Source: Cytophaga aurantiaca DSM 3654 (GTDB lineage Bacteria; Bacteroidota; Bacteroidia; Cytophagales; Cytophagaceae). From it: a stretch of DNA of 64,000 bases. This document shows positions 52,488-61,826 of the stretch, piece after piece (position 1 is the stretch's first letter; each line of letters opens with the position of its first letter). The stretch covers positions 62,001-126,000 of the forward strand of contig NZ_KB903622.1 in the NCBI RefSeq assembly GCF_000379725.1, read 5' to 3'. A program made the translations under genes and the position numbers. The notes under the pieces are model-generated. The model was not told where the DNA came from. It was given only the letters and a program-made list of their open reading frames with translations, and made no database searches.

Positions 52488-54302
52488 TTATTTCGCCAAC
52501 GCATTCACATTGCGTTCAATAAACGCGCTCAATTCCGCACCTTGTAACAGACCTTGAGAAAGCAATCCTAATTGATATGTTTGTTTGATCAATTGTTCGC
52601 CTTCTGCTTCCGGACTTGCGATTGCTTTTGCGATCAGCGGATGGTTAGTATTTACTACCACTTCGTGCGTCAGTTCAAAGCCTCCAAACATAGATTGTCC
52701 GGATGTTGCAGCCATGTCTTTCATACGACGCATGAATTCTGAAATCACAATCGTAACAGGCATGTCATCTACTGCAAGATGTTCAAGCTTGATGATCACT
52801 TTGCCATTATTGATTACTTTTTTGAAAAGCTCTTCTGCTTGTGTTTCCTGCTCTTTGGTTAGCAGACTTAATTTCGGCTCGTCTTTTTCAATCAGTTTAT
52901 CTACACTTTCAGAGTCAATACGTTTGAATTGTACGTTCTCTAATTTGCCTTCTAACTGACCTAAAAAATGTGAATCGATTACAGAATCAAACAACAATAC
53001 ATCATATTGTTTTTTCTTCGCTGCCTGAATGAAGATGTCCTGCGCCACAGCATTGTTGCTGTATAGATAAACAAGTTTGTTGTTCTTATCTGTTTGTACA
53101 GGTTTGATCTTTTGTTCGTATTCTTCGATTGTAGACAATGCGTTGTCTGTATTTTTCAAGAGACAGAAGTTTTTCGCTTTATCGTAAAACTTCTCTTCGC
53201 TGATCATACCATATTTCACAAACATGCCGATATCATCCCATTTTGCTTCAAAGCCAGCACGGTCGTTGTTAAACAATTCGTTCAGTTTATCCGCTACTTT
53301 TTTCGTGATGTGGCTGTTGATCTTTTTAACATTTCCGTCTGCCTGTAAGAAGCTGCGTGACACGTTCAACGGGATATCCGGAGAATCGATCACACCATGA
53401 AGCAGCATTAAGAATTCAGGAACGATGTCTTTTACTTCATCGGTAATAAATACCTGACGGGAATACAACTGAATTTTATTGCGTTGGAATTCAAAATCTT
53501 TTTTCAGTTTCGGGAAATATAATACACCTGTTAAACTGAATGGATAATCCACATTCAAATGGATCCAGAACAAGGGATCTTCAGACATCGGATATAGTTC
53601 TTTGTAGAACGCAATGTAATCTTCGTCTTTTAATTCACTTGGTTGTTTGGTCCAAAGTGGAGTAGGGTTATTAATAACTTCTCCTTCGAATTCGATTTCA
53701 ATCGGAAGGAAACGGCAGTATTTATCAAGGATAGAATGTATTCTATTCGTTTCTAAAAACTCCAGTGAATCTTCTGCAATGTGTAATGTAATCTCTGATC
53801 CGCGCTCTGATTTGTCAGAAGGTTTGATCTCAAATTCCGTAGAACCATCGCAGATCCAATGCGCTGCTTTTGAGTTCGGCTGATAGGAAAGTGTGTTGAT
53901 CTCAACATTTGAAGAAACCATGAAGGCAGAATAGAAACCTAAACCGAAGTGGCCGATGATCTGATTGGTATCGGTTTTGTCTTTATACTTCTCGATGAAT
54001 TCCGTTGCACCGGAAAATGCGATCTGATTGATGTATTTTTTTATTTCTTCCGCTGTCATACCAATACCTCGGTCGGTAATGGTAATGGTGCCGGCTTCTT
54101 TGTTTACACTGACAGAAACTTTGGTTTCGCCCAGATCGCCCTGGTATTCGCCAAGTGCCGCTAAACGCTTTAATTTTTGCGTAGCATCCACTGCATTGGA
54201 TACCAATTCGCGTAAAAATATCTCATGGTCAGAGTAAAGGAATTTTTTAATGATCGGGAAAATGTTCTCTGTGTGAATGGAGATATTACCTTTTTCTTGC
54301 AT
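52488..54302 (-). CDS. htpG: Molecular chaperone HtpG (Hsp90)
   Basis: 604 residues. N-terminal ATPase: 'FLRELVSNAVDATQKLKRLA', 'TITDRGIGMTAEEIKKYINQ' and 'IIGHFGLGFYSAFMVS'. Middle domain: 'LYSRQVFITDEVKDIVPEFL' and 'GVIDSPDIPLNVSRSFLQAD'. The C-terminal dimerisation domain is shorter than in eukaryotes and lacks MEEVD. ATP-dependent folding chaperone in the cytoplasm. Standalone gene with its own terminator. Confidence 0.97.
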   Translation of the reverse strand: MQEKGNISIHTENIFPIIKKFLYSDHEIFLRELVSNAVDATQKLKRLAALGEYQGDLGETKVSVSVNKEAGTITITDRGIGMTAEEIKKYINQIAFSGATEFIEKYKDKTDTNQIIGHFGLGFYSAFMVSSNVEINTLSYQPNSKAAHWICDGSTEFEIKPSDKSERGSEITLHIAEDSLEFLETNRIHSILDKYCRFLPIEIEFEGEVINNPTPLWTKQPSELKDEDYIAFYKELYPMSEDPLFWIHLNVDYPFSLTGVLYFPKLKKDFEFQRNKIQLYSRQVFITDEVKDIVPEFLMLLHGVIDSPDIPLNVSRSFLQADGNVKKINSHITKKVADKLNELFNNDRAGFEAKWDDIGMFVKYGMISEEKFYDKAKNFCLLKNTDNALSTIEEYEQKIKPVQTDKNNKLVYLYSNNAVAQDIFIQAAKKKQYDVLLFDSVIDSHFLGQLEGKLENVQFKRIDSESVDKLIEKDEPKLSLLTKEQETQAEELFKKVINNGKVIIKLEHLAVDDMPVTIVISEFMRRMKDMAATSGQSMFGGFELTHEVVVNTNHPLIAKAIASPEAEGEQLIKQTYQLGLLSQGLLQGAELSAFIERNVNALAK

Positions 54303-54449
54303 AGATGTTTAAGTTTTTAATGATGAAAGCGTGGTTTCAAAGATTGTTCCACAGATAGAAAGGTGACAAGATGGCAGAGCTTGGTTTCCAGTTGCTAGGT
54401 ACTAGTTTTTAGACAATGGGAAAATTGCATTCACATCATCGATAAACGA

Positions 54450-54486
54450 AACAGCCGTTAGATTCAAATCTACCGGCTGTTTTTTG
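54450..54486. terminator. Terminator-like hairpin downstream of the OmpA-family gene
   Basis: AAACAGCCG and CGGCTGTTT with an inner GATT/AATC step, ending in TTTTTT on the plus strand. The best T run is on the plus strand; on the minus strand TTTCGTTTA follows. Nearby, CTGGCAACTAG occurs twice (54488, 54509). Confidence 0.65.
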
Positions 54487-54520
54487 TCTGGCAACTAGAA
54501 GCTAGAACCTGGCAACTAAA

Positions 54521-56383
54521 TCACAAAATCTTCATCTCTGTTCGTCTGTTTTTCTGTCTACCTTCTTCCGTAGCATTTGAACCAACAGGTTGTGAGGAAC
54601 CATAGCCTTTTGCAACCAGTCTGTTTGCAGAAATGCCGTTTTGGATAAGATAGGTAACAACGGTTTTAGCACGCTCTTCTGAAAGTTTTTGATTCAGTGT
54701 TTCGTCACCGATATTATCTGTATGGCCGGCAATTTCCACACGTAGGGTCGGATTGTTTTTTAGAAGTTCTGTCAGCTTTTTTAATTCAGAGAAAGAGGTA
54801 GCCTGGATCGTAGATTTTCCTGAATCAAAGAAAATGTTTTTCAAAACAATCTTACTGGAAGTTCGCACTGTAACCAGCGTGATGTCCTGTCTGTATTCTT
54901 TATATCCATCGGTCGCATTCAGGGTAACGTTTTCAGAGTAAAATAAATGGCCTTCTTTTTCAATCGCTACACCATAGTTTGTTCCGGAAGGCAGTGCAAT
55001 AATGTATTCGCCTGTTTCACTGTTCGAATGATATTTTGCGATTACTTCTTTGGATTGATTATCTGTAATGGTAATGGTTGCTTCCGTAGGTTTACCTGTT
55101 TGGTCGTCGAGTATTTTTCCTTTTAACAAGGCCAGGTTCGGAACATTTTCTGCAACAGGCATACGTATCGAATAAATATCCTGCTGTCCGTAACCACCTT
55201 CTTTATTGGAAGAATAGTATCCTATTTTTCCATCAGCAGATAATACAAAATAAATATCATCTCCTGCGGTATTAATCGGCGATCCAAGGTTTTCAGGCGT
55301 TGACCAGGTACCGCTGGATGTACGTGTTGTTTTGAAGACATCGTAGCCACCCATACTAGTATGGCCTTTGGAACTGAAGTACAATGTTTTTCCATCCGGG
55401 TGCATAAACGGAGCATCTTCATCAAATGGTGTATTGATGGGGAGTTTAACGGGTTTACTCCAATTTCCTCCTACCGTTCTGCTGCACATATAAATATCTC
55501 TGTTCTCGTAGGCATTGGTCGCACGAACAAAAAACAAGGTACGTTCGTCTGGTGATAAACAGGCGGAAGTTTCAAAGAATTCTGTGTTCACGGGAAGAGG
55601 CGTTGCTGCTCCCCATTTTTTTCCTTTTAATTCAGATTGAAAAATATCGCCGCCATTTACTCCCCGGTATACAAACATGGTTTGTCCGTCTTCTGAAATA
55701 CCGACACAAGCATCGTGCACTGCTGTATTCAACGGTGCACCGATGTTGAGCGCCTGATTCCATGCACCACCAACATTGCTGCACATGTAAATATCTTCAA
55801 ATGGCAAACCATCCGAATCAAGCTTACCACCGATGCTGCCGGCGCGACGGGAAGTGAAATACAACTTCGACATATCGGCGGTGATCACAGGCAGATAATC
55901 CATGCCCTGCGAATTTACCAGCGCTCCGGCATTGGTGATCTTAATATCTTTTGCATTACTCGTATATTTTTTACCGTAAGAACATTCTGTCTCTAATTTT
56001 GAAATCAGTTTGTAATTTGTTTTTCCCGGATCCGATTTTCTATAATAATAAATAGCCGAATCCCAGCGCTGATTCTGATGCAATGCTTGTCCGTATACAA
56101 AGTACATTTCATTTGAAGGCGGATTGGATTTGCGGATTGCAACGCCAGCATAATTCAATGCTTTCTGTTTGGGTGAAGTCAACAGATAACATTTTGCGAT
56201 CATAAAATTTACATAGGGATTATCTTTGTTCTGTTGCAAAGCTAATTCATAGGCCGTTAATGCTTCCGTATAACTTTTTGCTGCAAAAGCAGCGTCGCCT
56301 TTTTTAATCAGCTTATCATCCTGACTGTAGCTGTTAAAAAATAAAAAGCAGGATAGAATGTATGTAAGTATAAGTTTGTTCAT
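54521..56383 (-). CDS. OmpA-family protein with TPR, PD40 propeller and CRD (PorE-like)
   Basis: 620 residues. A signal peptide (first ~20) is followed by TPR-like repeats (~20-130; 'KKGDAAFAAKSYTEALTAYE'), a PD40/WD40-like propeller (~150-405; 'KLYFTSRRAGSIGGKLDSDG', 'TLYFSSKGHTSMGGYDVF', 'IGYYSSNKEGGYGQQDIYS'), a carboxypeptidase-regulatory-like domain (~410-490; 'LKGKILDDQTGKPTEATITI') and an OmpA peptidoglycan-binding domain (~505-620; 'VEIAGHTDNIGDETLNQKLS'). This is the domain order of PorE of the T9SS; paralogues of this architecture are common, so PorE itself is only a possibility. No other T9SS machinery gene is in the window. Confidence 0.88.
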   Translation of the reverse strand: MNKLILTYILSCFLFFNSYSQDDKLIKKGDAAFAAKSYTEALTAYELALQQNKDNPYVNFMIAKCYLLTSPKQKALNYAGVAIRKSNPPSNEMYFVYGQALHQNQRWDSAIYYYRKSDPGKTNYKLISKLETECSYGKKYTSNAKDIKITNAGALVNSQGMDYLPVITADMSKLYFTSRRAGSIGGKLDSDGLPFEDIYMCSNVGGAWNQALNIGAPLNTAVHDACVGISEDGQTMFVYRGVNGGDIFQSELKGKKWGAATPLPVNTEFFETSACLSPDERTLFFVRATNAYENRDIYMCSRTVGGNWSKPVKLPINTPFDEDAPFMHPDGKTLYFSSKGHTSMGGYDVFKTTRTSSGTWSTPENLGSPINTAGDDIYFVLSADGKIGYYSSNKEGGYGQQDIYSIRMPVAENVPNLALLKGKILDDQTGKPTEATITITDNQSKEVIAKYHSNSETGEYIIALPSGTNYGVAIEKEGHLFYSENVTLNATDGYKEYRQDITLVTVRTSSKIVLKNIFFDSGKSTIQATSFSELKKLTELLKNNPTLRVEIAGHTDNIGDETLNQKLSEERAKTVVTYLIQNGISANRLVAKGYGSSQPVGSNATEEGRQKNRRTEMKIL

Positions 56384-56519
56384 TGGATGTACGGTTCTGG
56401 TGCAATGATATAGTAGTTTAACGATTTTTTGTGGTAAAACGATACGTTTGAGTAGGAAGCATTAAGTCTAAAGCGAAAAGATTAAAGCCTAACGCTTTTA
56501 GAGGCAGGTTTAAATAAAA

Positions 56520-56548
56520 AAAGCCTTTCGCATAATACGAAAGGCTTT
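56520..56548. terminator. Terminator hairpin of the DUF4293 gene
   Basis: AAAGCCTTTCG and CGAAAGGCTTT around CATAATA, with an A run upstream that gives a T run on the minus strand. 50 bp after the stop at 56598. Confidence 0.85.
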
Positions 56549-56597
56549 CAATGTTTTTCCCAGGCAAGCCTTAGGCGTTAAGCTTTTAGCGTTGGGC

Positions 56598-57065
56598 TTA
56601 TCTGATTCTGTCTACCGATTTAACCAGTTCTTCGTCTTTTTGAATTCTTTTGCCTGCAATAAAGCAAAGAACTAATGCTGCCAGAGGCATGTAAAATGCC
56701 AGACCGAATTTCTCTGTAATTTCTGCTGTTCCAAGGAATGTTTTCACTTCACGTATATGCCAAAAATACAAGCCTTCAATCAAACAAATAAGAATGGTAT
56801 TCATCATATTTAAACGCATTTGAAGCACTCTGTCTTTGTATTTGAAAATAATAAAAACGGTAAGAAGAATGCTTATTGCAATCAATCCGGCTATATAAAA
56901 TAAATTTTTATGAGTGGAAGTAGTCTCATGTGTAACGTTTAATGTAAAGGAGTTTAACTGGATAAGTGTTCCTCCGGAAGTCGCTTCCCAGGCAGGAGTA
57001 AACAGACAAACAGATAGTATCAAAGCAGAAATTAATAATAGTATGGATTGAATTCTTTGTATCAT
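56598..57065 (-). CDS. DUF4293 four-helix membrane protein
   Basis: 155 residues from the ATG at 57065 (MIQRIQSILLLISALILSVC), the usual start of DUF4293. Four hydrophobic helices are spread over ~5-140, with a polar stretch 'TPAWEATSGGTLIQLNSF' between the first two. 'LQMRLNMMNTILICLIEGL' is a family signature. Function unknown. Divergent from truA with a 42-bp gap. Confidence 0.85.
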   Translation of the reverse strand: MIQRIQSILLLISALILSVCLFTPAWEATSGGTLIQLNSFTLNVTHETTSTHKNLFYIAGLIAISILLTVFIIFKYKDRVLQMRLNMMNTILICLIEGLYFWHIREVKTFLGTAEITEKFGLAFYMPLAALVLCFIAGKRIQKDEELVKSVDRIR

Positions 57066-57107
57066 AAGGGCTTTCAATTAAATTGCAGGATAAAAATAAT
57101 AAAAAAA

Positions 57108-57854
57108 TTGAGATATTTTCTGGATATATCTTATCGCGGTGCCAACTATCATGGCTGGCAGATACAGGAAAACGCTGTTACGGTACAGGGTGTTTTGGAA
57201 AAAGCATTGAGCAATGTACTTGGTGCTAAGATCGATATACTTGGGAGCGGTCGTACCGATACCGGTGTGCATGCTTCTTCGCAGATCGTTCACCTGGATT
57301 CTCCACGGGAATTTGATCCGCTGTTGATCTTTCGGATCAATGGCTATCTGCCTAAGGATATTTGCATTAAGTCTGCGCGTTTGGTGAGAGATGATGCACA
57401 TGCACGCTTTGATGCAACATCACGCGCATATGTATATCGCATTACGCTGGTTAAAAATCCTTTTGAGATTGGTTTGGCATATTATTTTTATCCGCCGATC
57501 AATATCGATGAAATGAATAAGGCTGCAGCCTTATTATTGAAATACGAAGACTTTGAAAGTTTCAGCAAAGTACATACCGATGTTACAAATTTTAATTGCA
57601 CCATCTTTCATGCATACTGGGAACGCAGCGGAGACATGTTATACTTTCATGTAAAGGCCAACCGTTTTCTTCGTGGAATGGTGCGTACGCTTGTAGGTAC
57701 CATGCTGGAAATTGGGAAGGGAAGAATGAGCCTGGATGAATTTGTAGAAATTATTTTAGCAAAAGATCGCAAGCGTGCCGGAATATCTGCACCGCCTGAA
57801 GCCCTTTATTTATCTGAAGTCGAATATCCAGCGGAGGTATACAAACATGTCTGA
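57108..57854 (+). CDS. truA: tRNA pseudouridine synthase A
   Basis: 248 residues. The frame has no ATG at the family start; a TTG at 57108 precisely precedes 'RYFLDISYRGANYHGWQIQE', so I take TTG as start. 'DILGSGRTDTGVHASSQIVH' contains the catalytic Asp (GRTDxGVHA) and 'FLRGMVRTLVGTMLEIGKGR' is the C-terminal signature. Makes pseudouridine at tRNA positions 38-40. Overlaps the ABC ATPase gene by 8 bp. Confidence 0.92.
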   Translation: MRYFLDISYRGANYHGWQIQENAVTVQGVLEKALSNVLGAKIDILGSGRTDTGVHASSQIVHLDSPREFDPLLIFRINGYLPKDICIKSARLVRDDAHARFDATSRAYVYRITLVKNPFEIGLAYYFYPPINIDEMNKAAALLLKYEDFESFSKVHTDVTNFNCTIFHAYWERSGDMLYFHVKANRFLRGMVRTLVGTMLEIGKGRMSLDEFVEIILAKDRKRAGISAPPEALYLSEVEYPAEVYKHV

Positions 57855-58752
57855 GATTCTTCGACTTGAGAATGTAACAAAAACATTTGGCTCCTACACA
57901 GCCATAGATCATATTTCCTTTTCATTAAAAAAGAACAGCATACTTGGCTTGCTTGGTCCGAATGGAGCAGGCAAAACAACCTTGCTGCGCTTGATTACAC
58001 AGATTGTATTGCCTGATAGCGGACAAATCTTTTTTGAAGGGAATGTTTTGTCTGAAGCACATCGTATGCAGATCGGATATTTACCTGAAGAACGCGGTCT
58101 ATATCGCAAGATGCGCGTACAGGAGCAATTGATCTATTTTGCTCAGCTGCGTGGTATGTCTTCAAAAGAAGCGAAACAGCAGACAACAGATTGGTTAACA
58201 CGTTTGGAAATAACTTTTTTTAAAGATCAGGTATTGGAAACATTATCGAAAGGGCAACAACAGAAAGTACAGTTTATTTCTGCTGTTGTACATAATCCTG
58301 AGTTATTGATCTTAGATGAACCCTTCAGTGGTTTTGATCCTGCGAATGCAGAAGTAATTAAAAAAGAAATCAAAGCATTGCATGCATCCGGCACTACAAT
58401 CATATATTCTACACACCGTATGGATACGGTAGAAGATGTCTGCACTGAATTGTTGATGATCGATCATGCAAAAGTAGTGTTGCAGGGCGAACCGAATGCA
58501 ATCCGTAAACAGTTTGACAAAGGCTATGTACGCTTGATCTATAGCGGTGCATTGCCAACGCAAATACAATCGGATATCATTGAACAAAAAAATATTGATG
58601 CAACGAAAGTATCGTATTTGCTTGCGCCATCCATCGAAAAAAAACAACTACTGCAGTTGTTAATTAATCAAGGCGAAGTATATCATTTTGAAGAACACTT
58701 GCCAAGCATGCATGAAATCTTTTTGCAACATGTAAACAAGCAGCGTGTATGA
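57847..58752 (+). CDS. ABC-2 type transporter ATP-binding protein (NatA-like)
   Basis: 301 residues from the ATG at 57847. Walker A 'GLLGPNGAGKTTLLRLITQI', signature 'LSKGQQQKVQFISAVVHNP', Walker B 'LLILDEPFSGFDPAN' and 'IYSTHRMDTVEDVC' are in order. The C-terminal DUF4162-like end is typical of exporters of the NatA group. Overlaps truA upstream and the permease downstream (ATGA), so all three are coupled. Confidence 0.93.
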   Translation: MSEILRLENVTKTFGSYTAIDHISFSLKKNSILGLLGPNGAGKTTLLRLITQIVLPDSGQIFFEGNVLSEAHRMQIGYLPEERGLYRKMRVQEQLIYFAQLRGMSSKEAKQQTTDWLTRLEITFFKDQVLETLSKGQQQKVQFISAVVHNPELLILDEPFSGFDPANAEVIKKEIKALHASGTTIIYSTHRMDTVEDVCTELLMIDHAKVVLQGEPNAIRKQFDKGYVRLIYSGALPTQIQSDIIEQKNIDATKVSYLLAPSIEKKQLLQLLINQGEVYHFEEHLPSMHEIFLQHVNKQRV

Positions 58753-60011
58753 AACAGATCTGGATTGTTTTAAAACAGGAATATCTCAATCGGATCAGAA
58801 AGCGTTCGTTTGTTGTACTCACCTTACTTGGTCCCGTATTGTCGTTGTGCATGTTATTTATTCCCGTTTATCTGAGTTTGAATACCAACGAACGCATACA
58901 TGTATGGCTGCAGACTGCTAATATACGCGGAGGTAATTTTACCGATGAGACCTTTGTTTTCCATCACATTGAAAAGATTGATGTAAAAGAAATTGAACAA
59001 GAGTTCTTGCAGGAAAAAAGCGAGGCTGATGTATTGGCAACATATTCTATAGATCAAAAGCAAATTGTATTGTGGGATAAAAAAGGTTTGTCTGCTGCTG
59101 AACAATGGAAGCTTAAAAATAAGATCCAGGATATTTATGTTAAGGACCTTGTTGCAACCTATCTTCCGGAACGCGCTGTAGCACCGCAGATTCAGTACAT
59201 TCCATTGGCAGAAGAAATACCGCATACAGATATATTGCAGGTAGCAGGATTGTTTTGTGCGATCATCATTTACTTTTTTATTTTCTATTACGGTGTACAG
59301 GTAATGAAAGGCATTGTTGATGAAAAAGTAAATCGGGTAGTAGAAGTGATCTTATGTTCCGTAAAACCTTTTCACTGGATGATGGGGAAGATCCTGGGGA
59401 TTGCTGCTGTATGTCTTACGCAGTTTGGTTTCTGGACCATGATATATGTGTGGATCGGTTCGAAGTTTAATAACCGTTATGGTGAAGCACTCACACAATT
59501 CAACGATAAAAATATTCAGGACACCTTGCATGTAACCACAGATGCCTGGCAGGCACTCGAGTGGAATGTATATGCACAAGGCTTTGAAAGTCTGCCGTTA
59601 TTGACAATAGGTATTTCCTTCTTTGCGTATTTTATCTTAGGTTATTTATTGTACGCTTCTTTGTTTGCAGCTGTTGGCGCAATGACCGATAACGAAACGG
59701 ATACACAACAATTTACTTTTCCGATCACGGCACCTTTATTCATTACTTTTTTGTTTGCAGGTTTAATTATCAGCGCACCCGATTCGCAGATGTCAATGAT
59801 CCTGTCGTATTTTCCGTTAACGTCGCCCGTAGCTATGATGCTGCGTATTCCTTTTGGTGTAAGCGTTTGGGAGATTGTCGCGTCTGTTGCAATTCTGCTT
59901 ACAACATTTATATTTGTTGCGTACCAGGCATCGCAGGTATTCAAACGCGGCGTGTTGCAGTATGGAAAGGCGATGAGCTGGAAGGATGTGTTTAGTTTCG
60001 GTAAAAAGTAA
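58749..60011 (+). CDS. ABC-2 type transporter permease (NatB-like)
   Basis: 420 residues. One N-terminal helix (~20-42), a ~150-residue extracytoplasmic loop and five further helices from ~165. 'QVMKGIVDEKVNRVVEVILC' followed by 'PFHWMMGKILGIAAVCLTQF' are the conserved ABC-2 export permease motifs, and 'PITAPLFITFLFAGLIISAP' a later helix. The substrate (sodium, drug or lipid-like) cannot be told. Partner of the preceding ATPase. Confidence 0.9.
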   Translation: MKQIWIVLKQEYLNRIRKRSFVVLTLLGPVLSLCMLFIPVYLSLNTNERIHVWLQTANIRGGNFTDETFVFHHIEKIDVKEIEQEFLQEKSEADVLATYSIDQKQIVLWDKKGLSAAEQWKLKNKIQDIYVKDLVATYLPERAVAPQIQYIPLAEEIPHTDILQVAGLFCAIIIYFFIFYYGVQVMKGIVDEKVNRVVEVILCSVKPFHWMMGKILGIAAVCLTQFGFWTMIYVWIGSKFNNRYGEALTQFNDKNIQDTLHVTTDAWQALEWNVYAQGFESLPLLTIGISFFAYFILGYLLYASLFAAVGAMTDNETDTQQFTFPITAPLFITFLFAGLIISAPDSQMSMILSYFPLTSPVAMMLRIPFGVSVWEIVASVAILLTTFIFVAYQASQVFKRGVLQYGKAMSWKDVFSFGKK

Positions 60012-60017
60012 TCTTGA

Positions 60018-61006
60018 TTATATTTTAACTTTTCCCACCAATCCCAAATGATCCGAACTTCCGCTGTTAAGAACCTTTGCAGATACGGGAGTTGCTGCAC
60101 CTTTGATTAATATATAATCCAGTCTTAAGAATGGAGTTGCTTTACTTGTGTTGGGGAACGTTGAACTATTACCTTCACCCACTTCATTGAAAACATCTAC
60201 CCAGGTATTCCTTAAATTTCTATACAGAGGTTCGTAGGGAGTTGTATTCAGATCGCCGATTAAAATAGATACATCACTTGGATTGTTTTTTACAGTAGTT
60301 TCAATTTGTTTGAATTGCTTTCTCTCAAGGTGTAATTTGCACTAAACAGCGATAAGAAATTTTCGGGATGTTCAACAGCAGCGGCCGGCGATGCTGTGTG
60401 TACATTTATAAGCTGAATTTTTTTATTATGAATATGTGCAGTAATAATCTGTGCAAAAGGTTTTTTATTATCATTCAACAGTAATGTGTCATTTGAAAGT
60501 TTGTATTTCGAATACACCCCAATCCCATGTGTTCCTTTGTCTATATAAATTCTTTTATACGGATACTGTTTACCAAGGGATTTTGATAGCATAGATACCC
60601 AGGCAGGAGTGAGTTCCTGTACGATCAATATGTCCGGGTCTGTCCGTTTGATTTGGTTTAGGATCACATCCGGATTCTTGTTCTTGAAAAATAAGTTGTA
60701 TGTGAGTAATGTTAATTCTGTATCTGTTGAAGTTTGTTGAGGAGATGCTTCATTCAATTTCGCGAAAATAAATTCCAGGCCTATAAATACTACAGAACCC
60801 AATAAGATGTATTGCAGTTGTTTTGATACAATGCGTTTTGTGGTTAAAAAGAATAAGAGCAGCCCAACAAATAAAAATCCCCATCTGCCCAAGATAAGTG
60901 TTGTTCCAAAAATAAAATGATTTCTACATACTAAAAGACAAACAACAAACACGATAAATGCTATGATCAGGAATTTTAAAAAAGCACTTATGTTTTTTTG
61001 CTGCAT
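60018..61006 (-). pseudogene. Endonuclease/exonuclease/phosphatase-family membrane protein, frameshifted
   Basis: The first frame (61006 to 60290) has three membrane helices (~10-90) and an EEP domain start: 'LLTYNLFFKNKNPDVILNQI', 'ILIVQELTPAWVSML', 'KGTHGIGVYSKYKL' and 'IQLINVHTASPAAAVEHPEN'. It then shifts out of frame. The rest continues in another frame with 'KQFKQIETTVKNNPSDVSIL', 'IGDLNTTPYEP', 'FLRLDYILIKG' and 'SDHLGLVGKVKI' to a TAA at 60018, the expected end of the family. One indel near 60310-60330 explains it. All catalytic words (QE, GDLN, SDH) survive, so it may be recent or a sequencing error. Confidence 0.85.
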
Positions 61007-61040
61007 GAGGTGAAATGTTAATTACAGATGTACTAAATAA

Positions 61041-61817
61041 CTACTCTAATGTGTTTTTATATTTTTTAGGCGCTCTATAATACCATGGAATATTCAATAA
61101 ACCTTTTTGTACATCGATATACATATTGTCACCTATATCAGCTATTTCATATTCTTGCTCTGAAATAGGCAGATCTTCTTTGTAAGGATGATGTTCCCAA
61201 GGAGCAACTGTCACTCGATACGATACGGGAGGATAGTCGCCCCCACCTCTAGTATACTTGGCAGTGATTTTTGTTTTAAAACGTTCAGGAGAAGAGGAAT
61301 CAAATAAACAGTTAATACCAAAGCTTACTCCGTAACTATAAAGTAAAATGCATACAACGAGTAAGCCGTAAAATTGTGTCTGTTGTTTTAAGATTCCTTT
61401 GAAAGGTAAATGATCTAGAATGAAAATAATTACAAAAAATAAAATAGGGATCGCTAAGTAGGTTAATAAACTGAAATAATTTTCACAATTAAATTTAAAA
61501 TAAACCCTTAGAGCTAATACAATAGAAGGTAATATAATATAGAGTGAGACAGCATTTTGTTCGTCTTTATTCTCATTGAATCCAGTGTTTTTCGAATTAA
61601 TAAAATGAATAATTTTCAAAAAAAATGAAAGTCCAATACCTAAGATCGGGATAGATGCCAATGTGCAAAATAATTCCAAAAAAGGATAAGGGAAAAAGAT
61701 GAACCATGCACAAATAAAAAAAGTCATTGTATTTAGCCAATCCAGATTTTTGTTACCTGAGAAATATGATTTCAGTTTGGAGATTAAATGTTGTAAATAA
61801 AAAAATATCTTATGCAT
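61041..61817 (-). CDS. Hypothetical multi-helix membrane protein
   Basis: 258 residues. About four hydrophobic helices (~28-50 WLNTMTFFICAWFIFFPYPF, ~52-72, ~95-140, ~150-170), then a soluble C-terminal ~85 residues with 'RFKTKITAKYTRGGGDYPPV' and 'YDIQKGLLN'-like beta-rich end (DIGDNMYIDVQKGLLNIP). No family recognised. Between the EEP pseudogene and the phosphoribosyltransferase on the same strand (9-bp gap), so probably one transcript. Confidence 0.65.
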   Translation of the reverse strand: MHKIFFYLQHLISKLKSYFSGNKNLDWLNTMTFFICAWFIFFPYPFLELFCTLASIPILGIGLSFFLKIIHFINSKNTGFNENKDEQNAVSLYIILPSIVLALRVYFKFNCENYFSLLTYLAIPILFFVIIFILDHLPFKGILKQQTQFYGLLVVCILLYSYGVSFGINCLFDSSSPERFKTKITAKYTRGGGDYPPVSYRVTVAPWEHHPYKEDLPISEQEYEIADIGDNMYIDVQKGLLNIPWYYRAPKKYKNTLE

Positions 61818-61826
61818 CAGTTAACT

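Noticed and set aside
57048-57107. N-terminal extension of truA from a TTG at 57048
   Set aside because: These 20 residues overlap the divergent DUF4293 start region and have no similarity to the family, which begins at RYFLDISYRG.
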